DNA from: Streptomyces sp. NBC_01210
Lineage (GTDB): Bacteria > Actinomycetota > Actinomycetes > Streptomycetales > Streptomycetaceae
Length of the DNA: 64,000 bases
Direction: 5' to 3'
Assembly (NCBI RefSeq): GCF_036010325.1
Contig: NZ_CP108549.1
Span: forward strand, 4,030,001 to 4,094,000
Within the stretch, counting starts at the first letter, position 1; the number at the start of each line of letters is the position of its first letter. The notes beneath the pieces are model-generated. The model had not been told where the DNA came from and searched no databases. It worked only from the letters and a program-made list of their open reading frames with translations. Below are positions 42,465 to 52,174 of this stretch, in pieces. A program made the translations under genes and the position numbers.

Positions 42465-44054
42465 ATGAACAGTCTCGACTGGACCGTGCTCATCGGTTAC
42501 TTCGGTGTGATGGTCGCGATCGGCCTCTGGTCGCACAAGCGCGTTGACAACGTCAGCGACTTCTTCACCGCCGGCGGCAAGATGCCATGGTGGCTCTCAG
42601 GCATCTCGCACCACATGTCCGGCTACAGCGCGGTGATGTTCACCGGATACGCGGGCATCGCCTACAAGTACGGTGTCACGTCCTTCGTGACCTGGTCCCT
42701 CCCGATCGCCATCGGCATCTTCATCGGCGCCAAGCTCTTCGCGCCGCGCCTGAACCGGCTGCGGTCCAAGCTCCATGTCGCCTCGCCGCTCGAATACCTG
42801 AAGAACCGGTACAACCTGAAGACGCAGCAGGCCCTGGCCTGGTCCGGCCTGCTGCTGAAGATCGTGGACGTCGGCGCCAAATGGGCCGCCATCGCCACCC
42901 TGCTCTCCGTCTTCACCGGCATCTCGCTCAACCAGGGCATCCTGATCACCGGCATCATCACCGGCATCTACTGCACGATCGGCGGCCTCTGGGCCGACGC
43001 CCTGACCGAGCTGGGGCAGTTCATCATCCAGCTGCTGGCCGGGCTCGCGATGCTCATCGCGGTCATGGGCAAGCTCGACGGCTTCAGCACGCTGTGGACG
43101 GTCTGGGACAAGCCGGAGCTCCAGGGCCACGCCGACGCGACCGCCGGACCGTACACGGTCACGTTCCTGCTGGCGTTCCTCTTCATCAAGACCTTCGAGT
43201 ACAACGGCGGCATGTGGAACCAGGCGCAGCGCTACATGGCGACCGCCAACGCCCGCGAGGCCACCCGCTCGGCGCGGCTCTCCGCCATCCTGTGGTTCGT
43301 CTGGCCGCTGGTCCTCTTCTTCCCCATGTGGTGCGCGCCGCTGCTCATCGAGGCGAAGAAGCCGGACGCCTCCGACTCGTATGCGCTGATGACCGAGCAA
43401 CTGCTGCCGCACGGTCTGCTGGGCCTGGTCATCGTGGGCTTCTTCTCGCACACCATGGCCATGTGCTCCTCCGACGCCAACGCCATCTCCGCGGTCTTCA
43501 CCCGGGACATCGCACCGGTGCTCTCCAAGAAGGCCAGAAGCTGGTCGGAGCGGGCCGGGCTGATCGCGGCCCGGCTGTCGACGATCTCCTTCCTGGCGCT
43601 GTCGATGGCCATCGCGACGCAGGTCAACTCGCCCACCTTCAAGGACATCATCACCGTCGTGATCAAGTGGGTGGCGGGTCTGATGGGCCCGATCGCGATT
43701 CCGTTCATGCTGGGTCTGCTGCGTACGTTCCGTAAGTCGGGACCGACCGCGGCGCTCACCAGCTGGGCGGCGGGCCTTATCGCCTTCTTCTTCCTCAACT
43801 ACGAGATCGACGGTACGGCCAGGACCGATGTGGCCCTGCAGTACCAGGTCTCCGTACCGCTCGCGATCTCGCTGGTGCTCTACATCTCGATCGGCTTCCT
43901 CAAGCCGGAGGACACCCCCGAGCGGGACGCGGTCATCGCCCGGATCAACACGGACGACGACGGTCCCGACTCGGGGCTCGCCGCCCGGGCCGTGCCGGCG
44001 CCGGCGGAGCCCGCCGACGCGAAGGTGCTGGGCCGCGAGGGCGCGGACGGCTGA
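42465..44054 (+). CDS. Sodium:solute symporter family (SSS) transporter (529 aa)
   Basis: ATG at 42465 with AGGAGGGGG upstream; an upstream ATG at 42426 has no site. About 13 membrane helices are visible, beginning WTVLIGYFGVMVAIGLWSHK. The SSS signatures are present: DFFTAGGKMPWWLSGISHHM at the sodium-binding first helix, YAGIAYKYGVTSF, and GGLWADALTELGQFIIQLL. The family imports sugars, amino acids, acetate or other solutes with sodium. The C-terminal tail is cytoplasmic and acidic. The substrate cannot be told from sequence. A terminator lies directly after it. Confidence 0.9.
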   Translation: MNSLDWTVLIGYFGVMVAIGLWSHKRVDNVSDFFTAGGKMPWWLSGISHHMSGYSAVMFTGYAGIAYKYGVTSFVTWSLPIAIGIFIGAKLFAPRLNRLRSKLHVASPLEYLKNRYNLKTQQALAWSGLLLKIVDVGAKWAAIATLLSVFTGISLNQGILITGIITGIYCTIGGLWADALTELGQFIIQLLAGLAMLIAVMGKLDGFSTLWTVWDKPELQGHADATAGPYTVTFLLAFLFIKTFEYNGGMWNQAQRYMATANAREATRSARLSAILWFVWPLVLFFPMWCAPLLIEAKKPDASDSYALMTEQLLPHGLLGLVIVGFFSHTMAMCSSDANAISAVFTRDIAPVLSKKARSWSERAGLIAARLSTISFLALSMAIATQVNSPTFKDIITVVIKWVAGLMGPIAIPFMLGLLRTFRKSGPTAALTSWAAGLIAFFFLNYEIDGTARTDVALQYQVSVPLAISLVLYISIGFLKPEDTPERDAVIARINTDDDGPDSGLAARAVPAPAEPADAKVLGREGADG

Positions 44055-44066
44055 CATACACCGGTA

Positions 44067-44110
44067 CGCAGGAGGGCCCGGCTCCCACATGGGACTCGGG
44101 CCCTCCTGCG
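44067..44110 (+). terminator. Terminator after the SSS gene
   Basis: CGCAGGAGGGCCCG (44067-44080) pairs perfectly with CGGGCCCTCCTGCG (44097-44110). The 3' arm is repeated twice more in the following bases, giving three alternative pairings. Confidence 0.7.
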
Positions 44111-44147
44111 CACTCGGGCCCTCCTGCGCACTCGGGCCCTCCTGCGT
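44094..44147. repeat. Three tandem 18-base repeats in the terminator
   Basis: Units ACTCGGGCCCTCCTGCGC at 44094, 44112 and 44130 (last base T in the third). All contain the 3' terminator arm, so the duplication has made alternative hairpins between the converging SSS and ADP-ribosylglycohydrolase genes. Confidence 0.8.
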
Positions 44148-44154
44148 ACCGAGG

Positions 44155-45270
44155 TCAGGTTCGCGGGTAGCGGGCCAGCCAGCCGGGTGCGGTCACCGTG
44201 GGGCCGTGCAGGGCCGGGCCCTGCGTCATCTCCATCGCGAAGTCGTCGGCGAGCTCCAGGATGGTGGCGCGGCCCTCCAGTTCGGAGAGCCAGGCGGGCG
44301 GCAGTGCGGTCTCGCCGTGCAGCGCTCCGAGCAGTGAGCCGGTCAGCGCGCCGGTGGTCTCCGAAGGGCCGTCGTGGTTCACGGCCAGGCGCAGGCCGTG
44401 CCGGATGTCCTCGCCGACAAGAGCGCAGTAGACGGCGATGGCGAGGGCGTCCTCGGCGTTGTGGCCGTCGCCGATGGAGGCGATCCTGGCGGGGCTCGGT
44501 ATGCCCTGGCGTACGGCGCCGAGCGCGTGCTTGAGGCCGTCCGTGACGGGCTGGTGGCCGGGGCGCGCGGCCAGCTGGGCCAGGGCGCGCTGCACGGAGC
44601 CGTCGAGGGTCTCGCCGCGGGCCAGACCGTGCACGATGACGGCGAGCGCGCCGGCGGAGAGATACGCGGTCGGATGGCCGTGGGTCTGGGCCGCGCACTC
44701 CACGGCGAGCTGACACACCAACTGCGGCTCCCAGCCGACGAGCAGCCCGAACGGCGCGGAGCGCACCAGTGCGCCGGCGTCGCGCGCGGAGGGGTTCTTG
44801 GGTGCTTCGAGCGTGCCCATGTTCTCGTCGCCGAGCCCGGTGAGACAGGCCGCCGCGGGTTCGCGGCGGGTGTAGAGCCACTCCTCGCGGGCGAGCCAGC
44901 CATTGTCCTTGCGGCGCTCGTCCGGGCCCCAGTCGCGCTGGGTGGCCGCCCATCTCAGATGTGCGCGGTGCACATCGGTGGGCGGGTGCCAGGCGCCGGT
45001 GTCACGGCGCACCTGGGCGCGTATCAGCCCGTCGACGGTGAAGAGGGTCAGCTGGGTCGCGGAGGTGACGGCGCCGCGGCAGCCGTGGGCCGGCACGAAG
45101 TCGCTGACGGCCTCCGGGCCGTGAGCCTCGCGTATCTCCTCGATGGTGAGCGCGGAGACTCCCGCGCCGAGCGCGTCGCCGATGGCGCCGCCGAGCAGGG
45201 CCCCGCGCACCCGCGCACGGAAGTCCTGCTGCTCGGCACGGCCCCAGACGGCCGTGGCTGCTGCGCTCAC
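44155..45270 (-). CDS. ADP-ribosylglycohydrolase family protein (371 aa)
   Basis: I chose the GTG at 45270 because GGGAGG lies eight bases upstream. The DraG/ARH fold is recognisable: RVRGALLGGAIGDALGAGVS is the first metal-binding helix, and the second metal site is in SIGDGHNAEDALAIAVYCAL and AVNHDGPSETTGALTGSLLG with His-Asp residues. Members remove ADP-ribose from proteins or small molecules; the substrate here is unknown. It converges with the SSS transporter and lies left of the NTPase genes. Confidence 0.85.
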   Translation of the reverse strand: MSAAATAVWGRAEQQDFRARVRGALLGGAIGDALGAGVSALTIEEIREAHGPEAVSDFVPAHGCRGAVTSATQLTLFTVDGLIRAQVRRDTGAWHPPTDVHRAHLRWAATQRDWGPDERRKDNGWLAREEWLYTRREPAAACLTGLGDENMGTLEAPKNPSARDAGALVRSAPFGLLVGWEPQLVCQLAVECAAQTHGHPTAYLSAGALAVIVHGLARGETLDGSVQRALAQLAARPGHQPVTDGLKHALGAVRQGIPSPARIASIGDGHNAEDALAIAVYCALVGEDIRHGLRLAVNHDGPSETTGALTGSLLGALHGETALPPAWLSELEGRATILELADDFAMEMTQGPALHGPTVTAPGWLARYPRT

Positions 45271-45431
45271 CGCGCGTCCCTCCCTGGGCTCCCGAACATC
45301 GAACATATGCCTGGCGCAGCACTGTAATCGACCCGGATCGGTCGGTTCAGAGGCCGGAACGGGATCGCTACGGTATGTGGACAGAAGGGCTTCTGGTCTG
45401 CTTTGCACCCTTTGTTCGGCGGTGTCACCAC

Positions 45432-48299
45432 TCAGTCGGTGGATGTCACCGCTTCATCGGTGGACGTCACCGCATCCTGTGTCTCGATGAGGTCGCGCAG
45501 CGGCGGCTGCAGCCCGGCGGTGTCCCCGCCCAGTTCCCGGTACCGCTCGAGATCGGCGAGGGCCTGTTCCCGGCGGCCGGTGGCCAGATGCACCGAGGCC
45601 CGGCGTCCGTACGCCCAGCTGTACGCCGGATCGAGCGCGATCGCCCGGTCCAGCTCCGTCCGTGCCTCCTCCAACCGCTCCAGGTCCTGGAGGGCCGCGC
45701 CGCGCTCGGCGGCGATCCACGCCTTGTCCGGCTGGAGTCCCGCTGCCTGCGCCAGGTCCGCCAGCGCCTCCTCGAACCGGCCGAGCCCGCGCATTGCCTG
45801 GCCACGGCTGCCGACGATCCAGCCGTCGTCGGGGGTCAGCACGGCCGCGCGGTCGTAGTCCGCGATCGCCTCCTCGTACCGCTCCGCGCGCCGGTGGGCC
45901 TCCCCGCGCAGCGTGAGATGGGCCGCGTGATCCGGCGCGAGGGTCACCGCCCTGTCGAGGTCGGCGAGTTCACCGTCGAGATCTCCGAGCGCCCGCCGCA
46001 CCCCGGCCCGTACCGACAGGGCGAAGGTGTCGTCGGGATCCAGCTCGAGCCCGCGGTCCAGGTCCGCCAGCGCCTCCTCGTAGCGGTGCATCCGCTCGTG
46101 GGCCCGGCCCCGGGAGACATGGGCATAGCCGTAGTCCGGGGCGACTACGAGGGCCTGGTCGTAGTCCGCGAGCGCCTCCTCGTACCGCTCAGCCAGCTGG
46201 TGCGCGTAGCCCCGCTGCGCCAGCGCCCACTCCTTGAACCGCGCGCTCGCCACCGCCCGGTCCAGGGCCGCGAACTCCCCTGCGCTGTCGCCGCGTTCCC
46301 GGTGGATCTCGGCCAGCCTGATCAGCGCCCACACATACTCCGGAGTCAGCTCCACCGCACGGTCCAGGTCCGCCAGCGCCTCCTCGGTCCTGCCCAGCGC
46401 CTGCTTGGCCATGGCGCGACTGCCCAGCGCCCAGGAGTAGGCCGGGTCGAGCGCGAACGCCCGGTCGAACTCCGCGATCGCCTCCTCGGACCGCCCGTCG
46501 TGCCGCAGGATCTCGCCGCGCTCGCCGACGATCCACGGATTGTCCGGATCGAGCGCCCCGGCCCGGTCGATGTCCGCGAGGGCTCCTTCGGTGTCCGCGA
46601 GCGCGCGCCGCACCTGCGCCCGCCGCACCAGCGACCACACATGGCCGGGCGCGATCTCGAGGGCCCGGTCCAGATCCGCCAGTGCTTCCTCGTCGCGCCC
46701 CATCGCATGCCTGGTCAGGGCGCGGCTGGAGAGCGCCCAGGTGTCGTCGGGGTCGAGTGCGAGCACCCGGTCGAACTCGGCGACGGCCTCCTCGGACCGC
46801 CCAGCGAGGCGGTAGGTCTCACCCCGTCCGTAGTACGCCCGCCGGCACTGCCCGTCCAGGGTGATCGCCTGCTGGTAGTCGCGCAGCGCCTCGTCGTACC
46901 GGCCGGTGTTGCGGCGGTCCCGCCCCCGGATCACCAGGGCCGCCACCCGCCCCTCGTCGTCCAGTTCGCCCCGGGCGAGCATCAACCCCAGCACTTCCGC
47001 ACTCCGGTGCTGCTCGTCCTCGAGCGCGGCGAGGCAGTCCCTGCCCCAGGTGCGCAGTACGCCGCTGTCGCCGTCGCCGCCCGCGTCCGCGACGGTCTGC
47101 GCCCAGAGGCGGGCCGGCACCGTCCCTGCGTCGCAGGCGTCGATCCCGTCCCGCAGCACGATCGGCAGCGCCGTCCGCGGCTGCGCGCACAGCAGGTGGT
47201 ACGTCTCCTCCAGCTTCAGCTCGCGCCAGGCGTCCTGCCGCCAGCGCTCGTCCGGCTCCAGGCCCTCCCCGGCGGCCGCCCGCCACCCGGCGAACGCCTC
47301 CGCCAGCCGGGTGTGCCCGGTGCGCCAGCGCTGCGGTGAGCTGTTGCGCTGCAGCCGCAGCATCGGCTCCCGTACGACGTCGTGGTACTGGGCCCGGCCG
47401 CCGCGGTCGCTCACGAACGGCATCTCGCGCAGCCAGCGGAAGAGTCCCGCCCCGTCCCCTTCGACTCCGACGTCGACGGCCGCCCGGAAGACGTCCTCGT
47501 TCAGGCGGCGCGGCAGCGCGCCCTCGAGCGCCGCGGACCGGCGGACCGGATCGCTCTCCCACTTCAGGAAGCGCTCCACGGCGGTGGCGCTGGGGTCGTC
47601 CACGCGGCCCGGGTTCCCGGCGAGGCCGGCGTTCTCGGCGAGGCCGGCGGCGAGGGTGGAGACAAGAACCGGAAGCCGGCCGGAGAGCATCAGCACTTCC
47701 CGTACCACCTTCTCGTCCTCCACGCCCTTGGCGGTGAGGAACTGGCGGGCCTCGGACTCGGTGAAGGGGGCGAGCGGGAGATCCGTCACGAAGTCCACGC
47801 AGTCGGCCCAGCAGTTGGGGTCGAGCGGCCGCTGCCCGGCCGTCGTGACGACGACCTGGGCCGGCGGTGAGCCGTACCGGTCGGTGGTCATCAGATCGCG
47901 CAGCCAGGTGTCGAGGAACGGCCCGGTGCGTTCGTACGTGTCGAAGAAGAGCGTGAACCACGGGACGTCGGCCGCCACCCGCTTCAGCTCGGCGACCAGG
48001 ACGGGGGTGAGCGCCTTGAGCGGTTCGAGGACCAGCTGTACGTCCTCCTGCTTGCCGAAGCGTGCGCTGAGGGCAGCGCGTAAGTGGTCGGCGCCCCGGG
48101 CGAGTTGGGCGGGGTCGACGGCCCCGGCGAGCGAGCCGATGCCCGGCACCGTGCCCAGTGCGACGAGGCCGGCCTGTGCTGCGACCATGCTGCCCGCGGA
48201 AGGCGGCTGCGGCTGACCGTCCGACACCGCGGTGGACAGGGCATCCGCCTCGTAGCGCCGCTGACGGTAGGTCGCGAGGAGCCGGTCCAGCGCCTTCAA
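45432..48299 (-). CDS. NTPase-TPR protein 1, main part after a frameshift (955 aa)
   Basis: This frame carries everything except the first 100 residues of a protein like the intact gene at 48720-52136. It starts in the linker after the P-loop (MKALDRLLATYRQRRYEADA), contains a Walker-B-like strand (WFTLFFDTYERTGPFLDTWL) and then, from about residue 470, more than ten TPR units with the E-x-x-x-x-x-D-x-x-x-A rhythm (RYEEALADYDQALVVAPDYG, RSEEAIAEFDRAFALDPAYS). It must be joined to the fragment at 48296-48604 to work. Whether the ATGA overlap of the two frames permits coupled translation of two polypeptides is open. Confidence 0.8.
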   Translation of the reverse strand: MKALDRLLATYRQRRYEADALSTAVSDGQPQPPSAGSMVAAQAGLVALGTVPGIGSLAGAVDPAQLARGADHLRAALSARFGKQEDVQLVLEPLKALTPVLVAELKRVAADVPWFTLFFDTYERTGPFLDTWLRDLMTTDRYGSPPAQVVVTTAGQRPLDPNCWADCVDFVTDLPLAPFTESEARQFLTAKGVEDEKVVREVLMLSGRLPVLVSTLAAGLAENAGLAGNPGRVDDPSATAVERFLKWESDPVRRSAALEGALPRRLNEDVFRAAVDVGVEGDGAGLFRWLREMPFVSDRGGRAQYHDVVREPMLRLQRNSSPQRWRTGHTRLAEAFAGWRAAAGEGLEPDERWRQDAWRELKLEETYHLLCAQPRTALPIVLRDGIDACDAGTVPARLWAQTVADAGGDGDSGVLRTWGRDCLAALEDEQHRSAEVLGLMLARGELDDEGRVAALVIRGRDRRNTGRYDEALRDYQQAITLDGQCRRAYYGRGETYRLAGRSEEAVAEFDRVLALDPDDTWALSSRALTRHAMGRDEEALADLDRALEIAPGHVWSLVRRAQVRRALADTEGALADIDRAGALDPDNPWIVGERGEILRHDGRSEEAIAEFDRAFALDPAYSWALGSRAMAKQALGRTEEALADLDRAVELTPEYVWALIRLAEIHRERGDSAGEFAALDRAVASARFKEWALAQRGYAHQLAERYEEALADYDQALVVAPDYGYAHVSRGRAHERMHRYEEALADLDRGLELDPDDTFALSVRAGVRRALGDLDGELADLDRAVTLAPDHAAHLTLRGEAHRRAERYEEAIADYDRAAVLTPDDGWIVGSRGQAMRGLGRFEEALADLAQAAGLQPDKAWIAAERGAALQDLERLEEARTELDRAIALDPAYSWAYGRRASVHLATGRREQALADLERYRELGGDTAGLQPPLRDLIETQDAVTSTDEAVTSTD

Positions 48300-48604
48300 C
48301 TCATGGCCTGCTGCGCGAATTGGGCACTGAGCGCCGCCAGCGCCTCCGGCACGCTGTTCACGGTCTCGTCCATGGTGGCGGTGAGCGCGCGGCGCTCGCG
48401 GGCCGTCTCCACCAGTTCGCGTACGAGGGAGGACTTGCCGACGCCCGCGTTGCCGTGGATATGGAAGAGGAAGCGATGGCGGACGTCCAGCGGCGAAACG
48501 TCGAAGTTCTCCCGGAACAACGCGATTTCACCACGGCGTCCCACGAATCCCGCGCGCCTGCGCATCTTGATCAGCTCGTGCATCGACGGGCGTGCCGACC
48601 CCAT
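48296..48604 (-). CDS. NTPase-TPR protein 1, N-terminal P-loop part before a frameshift (102 aa)
   Basis: ATG at 48604 with GGAGGGGGA upstream. It encodes the nucleotide-binding start: GFVGRRGEIALFRENFDVSP, FLFHIHGNAGVGKSSLVREL (Walker A GNAGVGKS). At ALSAQFAQQAMS it stops, whereas the paralogue continues without a break (HFARQGHALKALERML). Adding one G near 48305-48308 would restore the paralogue-like reading QQGHELKALDRLL, so this is a single-base frameshift, a sequencing error or a deliberate split. Confidence 0.75.
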   Translation of the reverse strand: MGSARPSMHELIKMRRRAGFVGRRGEIALFRENFDVSPLDVRHRFLFHIHGNAGVGKSSLVRELVETARERRALTATMDETVNSVPEALAALSAQFAQQAMS

Positions 48605-48719
48605 GGTCCCCCTCCGAATAGTCCCCCTTCACGGTCCGGGACCAGTCTGTCAGCCCGTCGCGGCATGCGGAACGAAGTCCCCGGGCGCGGGCGCGAGGGG
48701 CGTGAAGGAGGTCAACGCC

Positions 48720-51700
48720 CTACCCGTCCGAGGCATCGGCGGGCGCCAGCGCCGCCGTGGCCTCGGCGAGCCTGCTGCGGAACCTCTCCAGCTGTCCGGT
48801 GTCCGCGCCCGGACAGCCGAGGAGTTCCGTCACCGCGTCGAGCGCGTCCGCCGGGTCCTCCCAGGCCGGATCTCCGGCCAGGAACTCCTCCAGGAGGGCG
48901 TCTGCCCTCTCCCACTCGCCCTGCCCGCAGAGGACCACCATCAGTTCGCCGGCCTCGGTGCAGGTGAGTGCCGCCGGGTCGGTACGGGGGTAGTGCCGTT
49001 CGGCGTCCCTCCACAGCTCCGCGGCCTGCTGTACGCCCTGGGTACGGCTGACCACCAGCGCGAGATAGTACGAGCCTTCGCTCGGCTCCTCGGTGAGAAG
49101 GCGCTCGGCGGCTTCCCTGGCCGGCTCGAAGCGCCCCGTCAGCCGACACGCCTCGGAGCGCAGCCCCAGGAAGTCGACAGGCTCCGCACCCTCCCGCTCG
49201 GCCAGGTCCAGTGCAGCCAGGGCCTCTTCCGGACGGCCCAGGAAGAGCAGCGCCGAGGCCCTCTTGCGGTGCACCCAGGCGGAGCCGAAACCCAGTTGGA
49301 GACAGCGGTCGAGGCCGGCGAGGGCACGCTGAAGCCGCCCGGTTGTCAGGTCCAGTGCTGCCCGTCGTACGTACGCCCAGACATACTCGGGATCCACCTC
49401 GATCGCCCGGTCCAGATCCGCGTACGCCTCCTCGAACCGTCCCATGGCTCTGTGGACCCCACCGCGGTCGGCCAGGATCCAGGCCTCTTCCGGCTGCAGT
49501 TCGTCTGCGCGGTCGAGATCCGCCAGCGCCTCCTCGTACCGGCCCAGAGCACGTCGGGTCTGGCCGCGGCTGCCCAACGCCCACCCGTAACCGGGATCGA
49601 GGACGATCGCGCGGTCGAAGTCCGCCAGCGCCTCCGGGTAGCGACCCGCTACCCGGTGCGCCTCGCCGCGCTCCGCGAGTGTCCAGGCATTGCCGGGTTC
49701 GATCTCCACCGCCCGGTCCAGATCGGCGCGTTCACCGTCGGCGTCGTCGAGCGCGCGGCGGACCCTGCCGCGCTCGACCAGCGCCCACGCATACTCGCCG
49801 TCGAGGTCCAGTGCATGGTCCAGGTCAGCCAGGGCCTGCGCGAACCGGCCGGCCTCGCGATGGGCCCTCCCGCGGCCGGCGAAGGCGAAGGCGTAGTCGG
49901 GGGCGCGGTCGATCGCGACGCCGTAGGCCGCGATCGCTTCGTCGTACCGGCCGTCCAGCCGGTAGGTGTCCCCGCGCTGCCCCGGGATCCACGCAGTGTC
50001 CGGGCTCAGCTCCTCGGCCCGGTCCAGATCCGTCAGCGCACCCGGAATGTCCCCGAGACGCCCCCGGGCTTGGGCTCGTCTGACCAGCGCCCATGGGTAG
50101 TCGGGGTCAAGCTGTATGGCGCGGTCGAAGTCCACCAGCGCCTCGGCGTACCTGCCCCGCTGCTGGTTCGTCTGGCCACGGCTGGCGAAGGACCAGGCGT
50201 CCGTGGGATCGAGCTCCAGAGCACGGTCGAGGTCCGCGACCGCCTCCTCGAACCGGTCCGCCAAACGGTGCGTCTCGCCGCGCTCCCTGATGATCCACCA
50301 GGTGCCGGGCCGCAGTTCGTCGGCCCGGTTCATATCGGCCAGGGCCAGGTCGAACTCGCCGAGCGCCTGGCGGGTGAGCCCGCGGCCCAGATACGCCCTG
50401 GCCCGCCCGGGTTCGAGCGCGATGGCACGCTCGTAGTCGAGGAGCGCCGCCGGATACTCCTGGGCGTCACGCAGGTCCCGGGCCCGCGCCACCAGGGCGC
50501 TCACCTGGCCCTCGGTGTCGAGCCCGGCACGGGAGAGCAGCAGGCCCAACACGCGTATCGTGCCCCGCTTTTCGTCCGCGAGGGCGGCGAGGCAGTCCTC
50601 GCCCCACTGCCTGAGCGCGTCCGCGTCAGCGTCCTCGCCCGCCTCCGCCAGGACCTGTCCCCAGCGGCGGGCCTCCGCCGTGCTGTCGTCGCACGCGTCC
50701 ACACCGTCCCGCAGGACCGTCGGCAGCGCACCCTGCGGCTGGGCGCACAGCAGGTGGTACGACTCCTGGAGACGCAGCTCGCACCAGCGCGCCTGCTCCC
50801 ACAGTTCCTCGGGGTCCACCCCGGCTCCAGCGGCCTCCCTCCAGCCGGCGAAGGCTTCGGCGAGCCGGGTGTGCAGTGAACTCCAGCGCTGCGGCGAACT
50901 GTTGCGCTGCAGACGCAGCATCGGATTGCGTACGACATCGTGGTACTGGGCGCTGCCCCCGCGGTCGGACACGAACGGCAGCGACCGCAGCCAGCCGAAG
51001 AGTCCGGCCGCGTCCGCTTCGACCGCCGCCCGGAATACATCCTCGTTGAGGCGCCGCGGCAGGGCGCAGGCCAGGGCAGCCGCACGCCGGACCGGGTCCT
51101 GCTCCCATTTGAGGAAGCGGCCGACGGCGGTGGCGCTCGGATCGCCGACGTCAGCGGGATCGGCGGGCTGGTTCTCGGCGAGGGTGGACACCAGGACCGG
51201 CAGCCGGCCGGAGAGCCGCAGTACGTCCTGTACCACCCCTTCGTTCACCACACCCTTCGCGGCCAGGAGCTGGCGGGCCTCGGACTCGGTGAAGGGCTCC
51301 AGCGGCAGATCGGCGACGAAGTCCATATGGTCGGCCCAGCAGCCGGCGTCGAGCTGCCGCTGCCCGGCCAGCGTGACGATGACATTCGCGGGCAGCGCGC
51401 CGTACCGCTCAGTGGTGATGAGATCCCGCAGCCATGTATCGAGGAAGGGGCCGGTGCGTTCGTACGTGTCGAAGAAGAGCGTGAACCACGGTACGCCGGC
51501 AGCGAGCCGGCCCACCTCCGCCACCAGGACCGGGGTGAGGACCTGAAGCGGGTCCATCACCAGCTGTACATCCTCCTGATTACGGAAGCGCGCACTGAGC
51601 GCGGCCCGCAACCGGTCGGCCCCCTGGGCCAGATGGGCCGGGTCGACGACCCCGGCCAACGCGCCGATTCCGGGCACCATACCGAGCCCGAAGAGACCCG

Positions 51701-52136
51701 CCTGGGCGGCGGCCATCGACCCGGCGGACGGGCCCGGGGGCTGCTGTGGGTCGAGCACCGCGACGGATGCCGACTCCGCCTCGTACCGCCGTTCGCGGTA
51801 GGTCGCCAGCATCCGCTCCAGGGCCTTGAGAGCGTGCCCCTGCCGGGCGAAGTGCGCCCCGATCGCCGCCATCGCCTCGGGCACGCTGCTCACGGCCTCG
51901 TCGACATAGGAGGTGATCGCCTTGCGTTCACGGGACGCTTCTTGGAACTGCTGGACGAGAGAGGTCTTTCCTACGCCCGCATTGCCCCGGATGTGGAAGA
52001 TGAAGCGATGCCGTTCGTCCGCCGGGGGAAAGTCGAAGTTCTCCCGGAACAGCGCCAGTTCATCACGGCGCCCCACGAATCCGGCGCGCTTGCGGCGCCG
52101 GATGAACTCCTGCATGGATGGTCCGTCTGCCCTCAC
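48720..52136 (-). CDS. STAND-like NTPase with TPR repeats, protein 2 (1138 aa)
   Basis: The GTG at 52136 aligns with the start of the paralogue. The NTPase domain has Walker A at residues 51-59 (GNAGVGKTS), a Walker B strand near 213-222 (WFTLFFDTYERTGPF), then helical regions (EPFTESEARQLLAAKGVVNE, SGRLPVLVSTLAENQ). From about residue 560 a TPR array runs to about 980 (EFDLALADMNRADELRPGTW, RYEEALADLDRADELQPEEA). STAND NTPases act as ATP-driven sensors that switch after binding a ligand via the repeats; several are anti-phage. No effector domain is visible at either end. It lies in tandem with its paralogue on the same strand, 115 bases apart. Confidence 0.85.
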   Translation of the reverse strand: MRADGPSMQEFIRRRKRAGFVGRRDELALFRENFDFPPADERHRFIFHIRGNAGVGKTSLVQQFQEASRERKAITSYVDEAVSSVPEAMAAIGAHFARQGHALKALERMLATYRERRYEAESASVAVLDPQQPPGPSAGSMAAAQAGLFGLGMVPGIGALAGVVDPAHLAQGADRLRAALSARFRNQEDVQLVMDPLQVLTPVLVAEVGRLAAGVPWFTLFFDTYERTGPFLDTWLRDLITTERYGALPANVIVTLAGQRQLDAGCWADHMDFVADLPLEPFTESEARQLLAAKGVVNEGVVQDVLRLSGRLPVLVSTLAENQPADPADVGDPSATAVGRFLKWEQDPVRRAAALACALPRRLNEDVFRAAVEADAAGLFGWLRSLPFVSDRGGSAQYHDVVRNPMLRLQRNSSPQRWSSLHTRLAEAFAGWREAAGAGVDPEELWEQARWCELRLQESYHLLCAQPQGALPTVLRDGVDACDDSTAEARRWGQVLAEAGEDADADALRQWGEDCLAALADEKRGTIRVLGLLLSRAGLDTEGQVSALVARARDLRDAQEYPAALLDYERAIALEPGRARAYLGRGLTRQALGEFDLALADMNRADELRPGTWWIIRERGETHRLADRFEEAVADLDRALELDPTDAWSFASRGQTNQQRGRYAEALVDFDRAIQLDPDYPWALVRRAQARGRLGDIPGALTDLDRAEELSPDTAWIPGQRGDTYRLDGRYDEAIAAYGVAIDRAPDYAFAFAGRGRAHREAGRFAQALADLDHALDLDGEYAWALVERGRVRRALDDADGERADLDRAVEIEPGNAWTLAERGEAHRVAGRYPEALADFDRAIVLDPGYGWALGSRGQTRRALGRYEEALADLDRADELQPEEAWILADRGGVHRAMGRFEEAYADLDRAIEVDPEYVWAYVRRAALDLTTGRLQRALAGLDRCLQLGFGSAWVHRKRASALLFLGRPEEALAALDLAEREGAEPVDFLGLRSEACRLTGRFEPAREAAERLLTEEPSEGSYYLALVVSRTQGVQQAAELWRDAERHYPRTDPAALTCTEAGELMVVLCGQGEWERADALLEEFLAGDPAWEDPADALDAVTELLGCPGADTGQLERFRSRLAEATAALAPADASDG

Positions 52137-52174
52137 CGCATCAGTCTGCCAGCGGAACGCCGGATCCGGGGCGG

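Noticed and set aside
42597..44090. Minus-strand frame of about 500 codons opposite the SSS transporter
   Set aside because: Composition is a shadow of the membrane protein on the plus strand, which has all family motifs.
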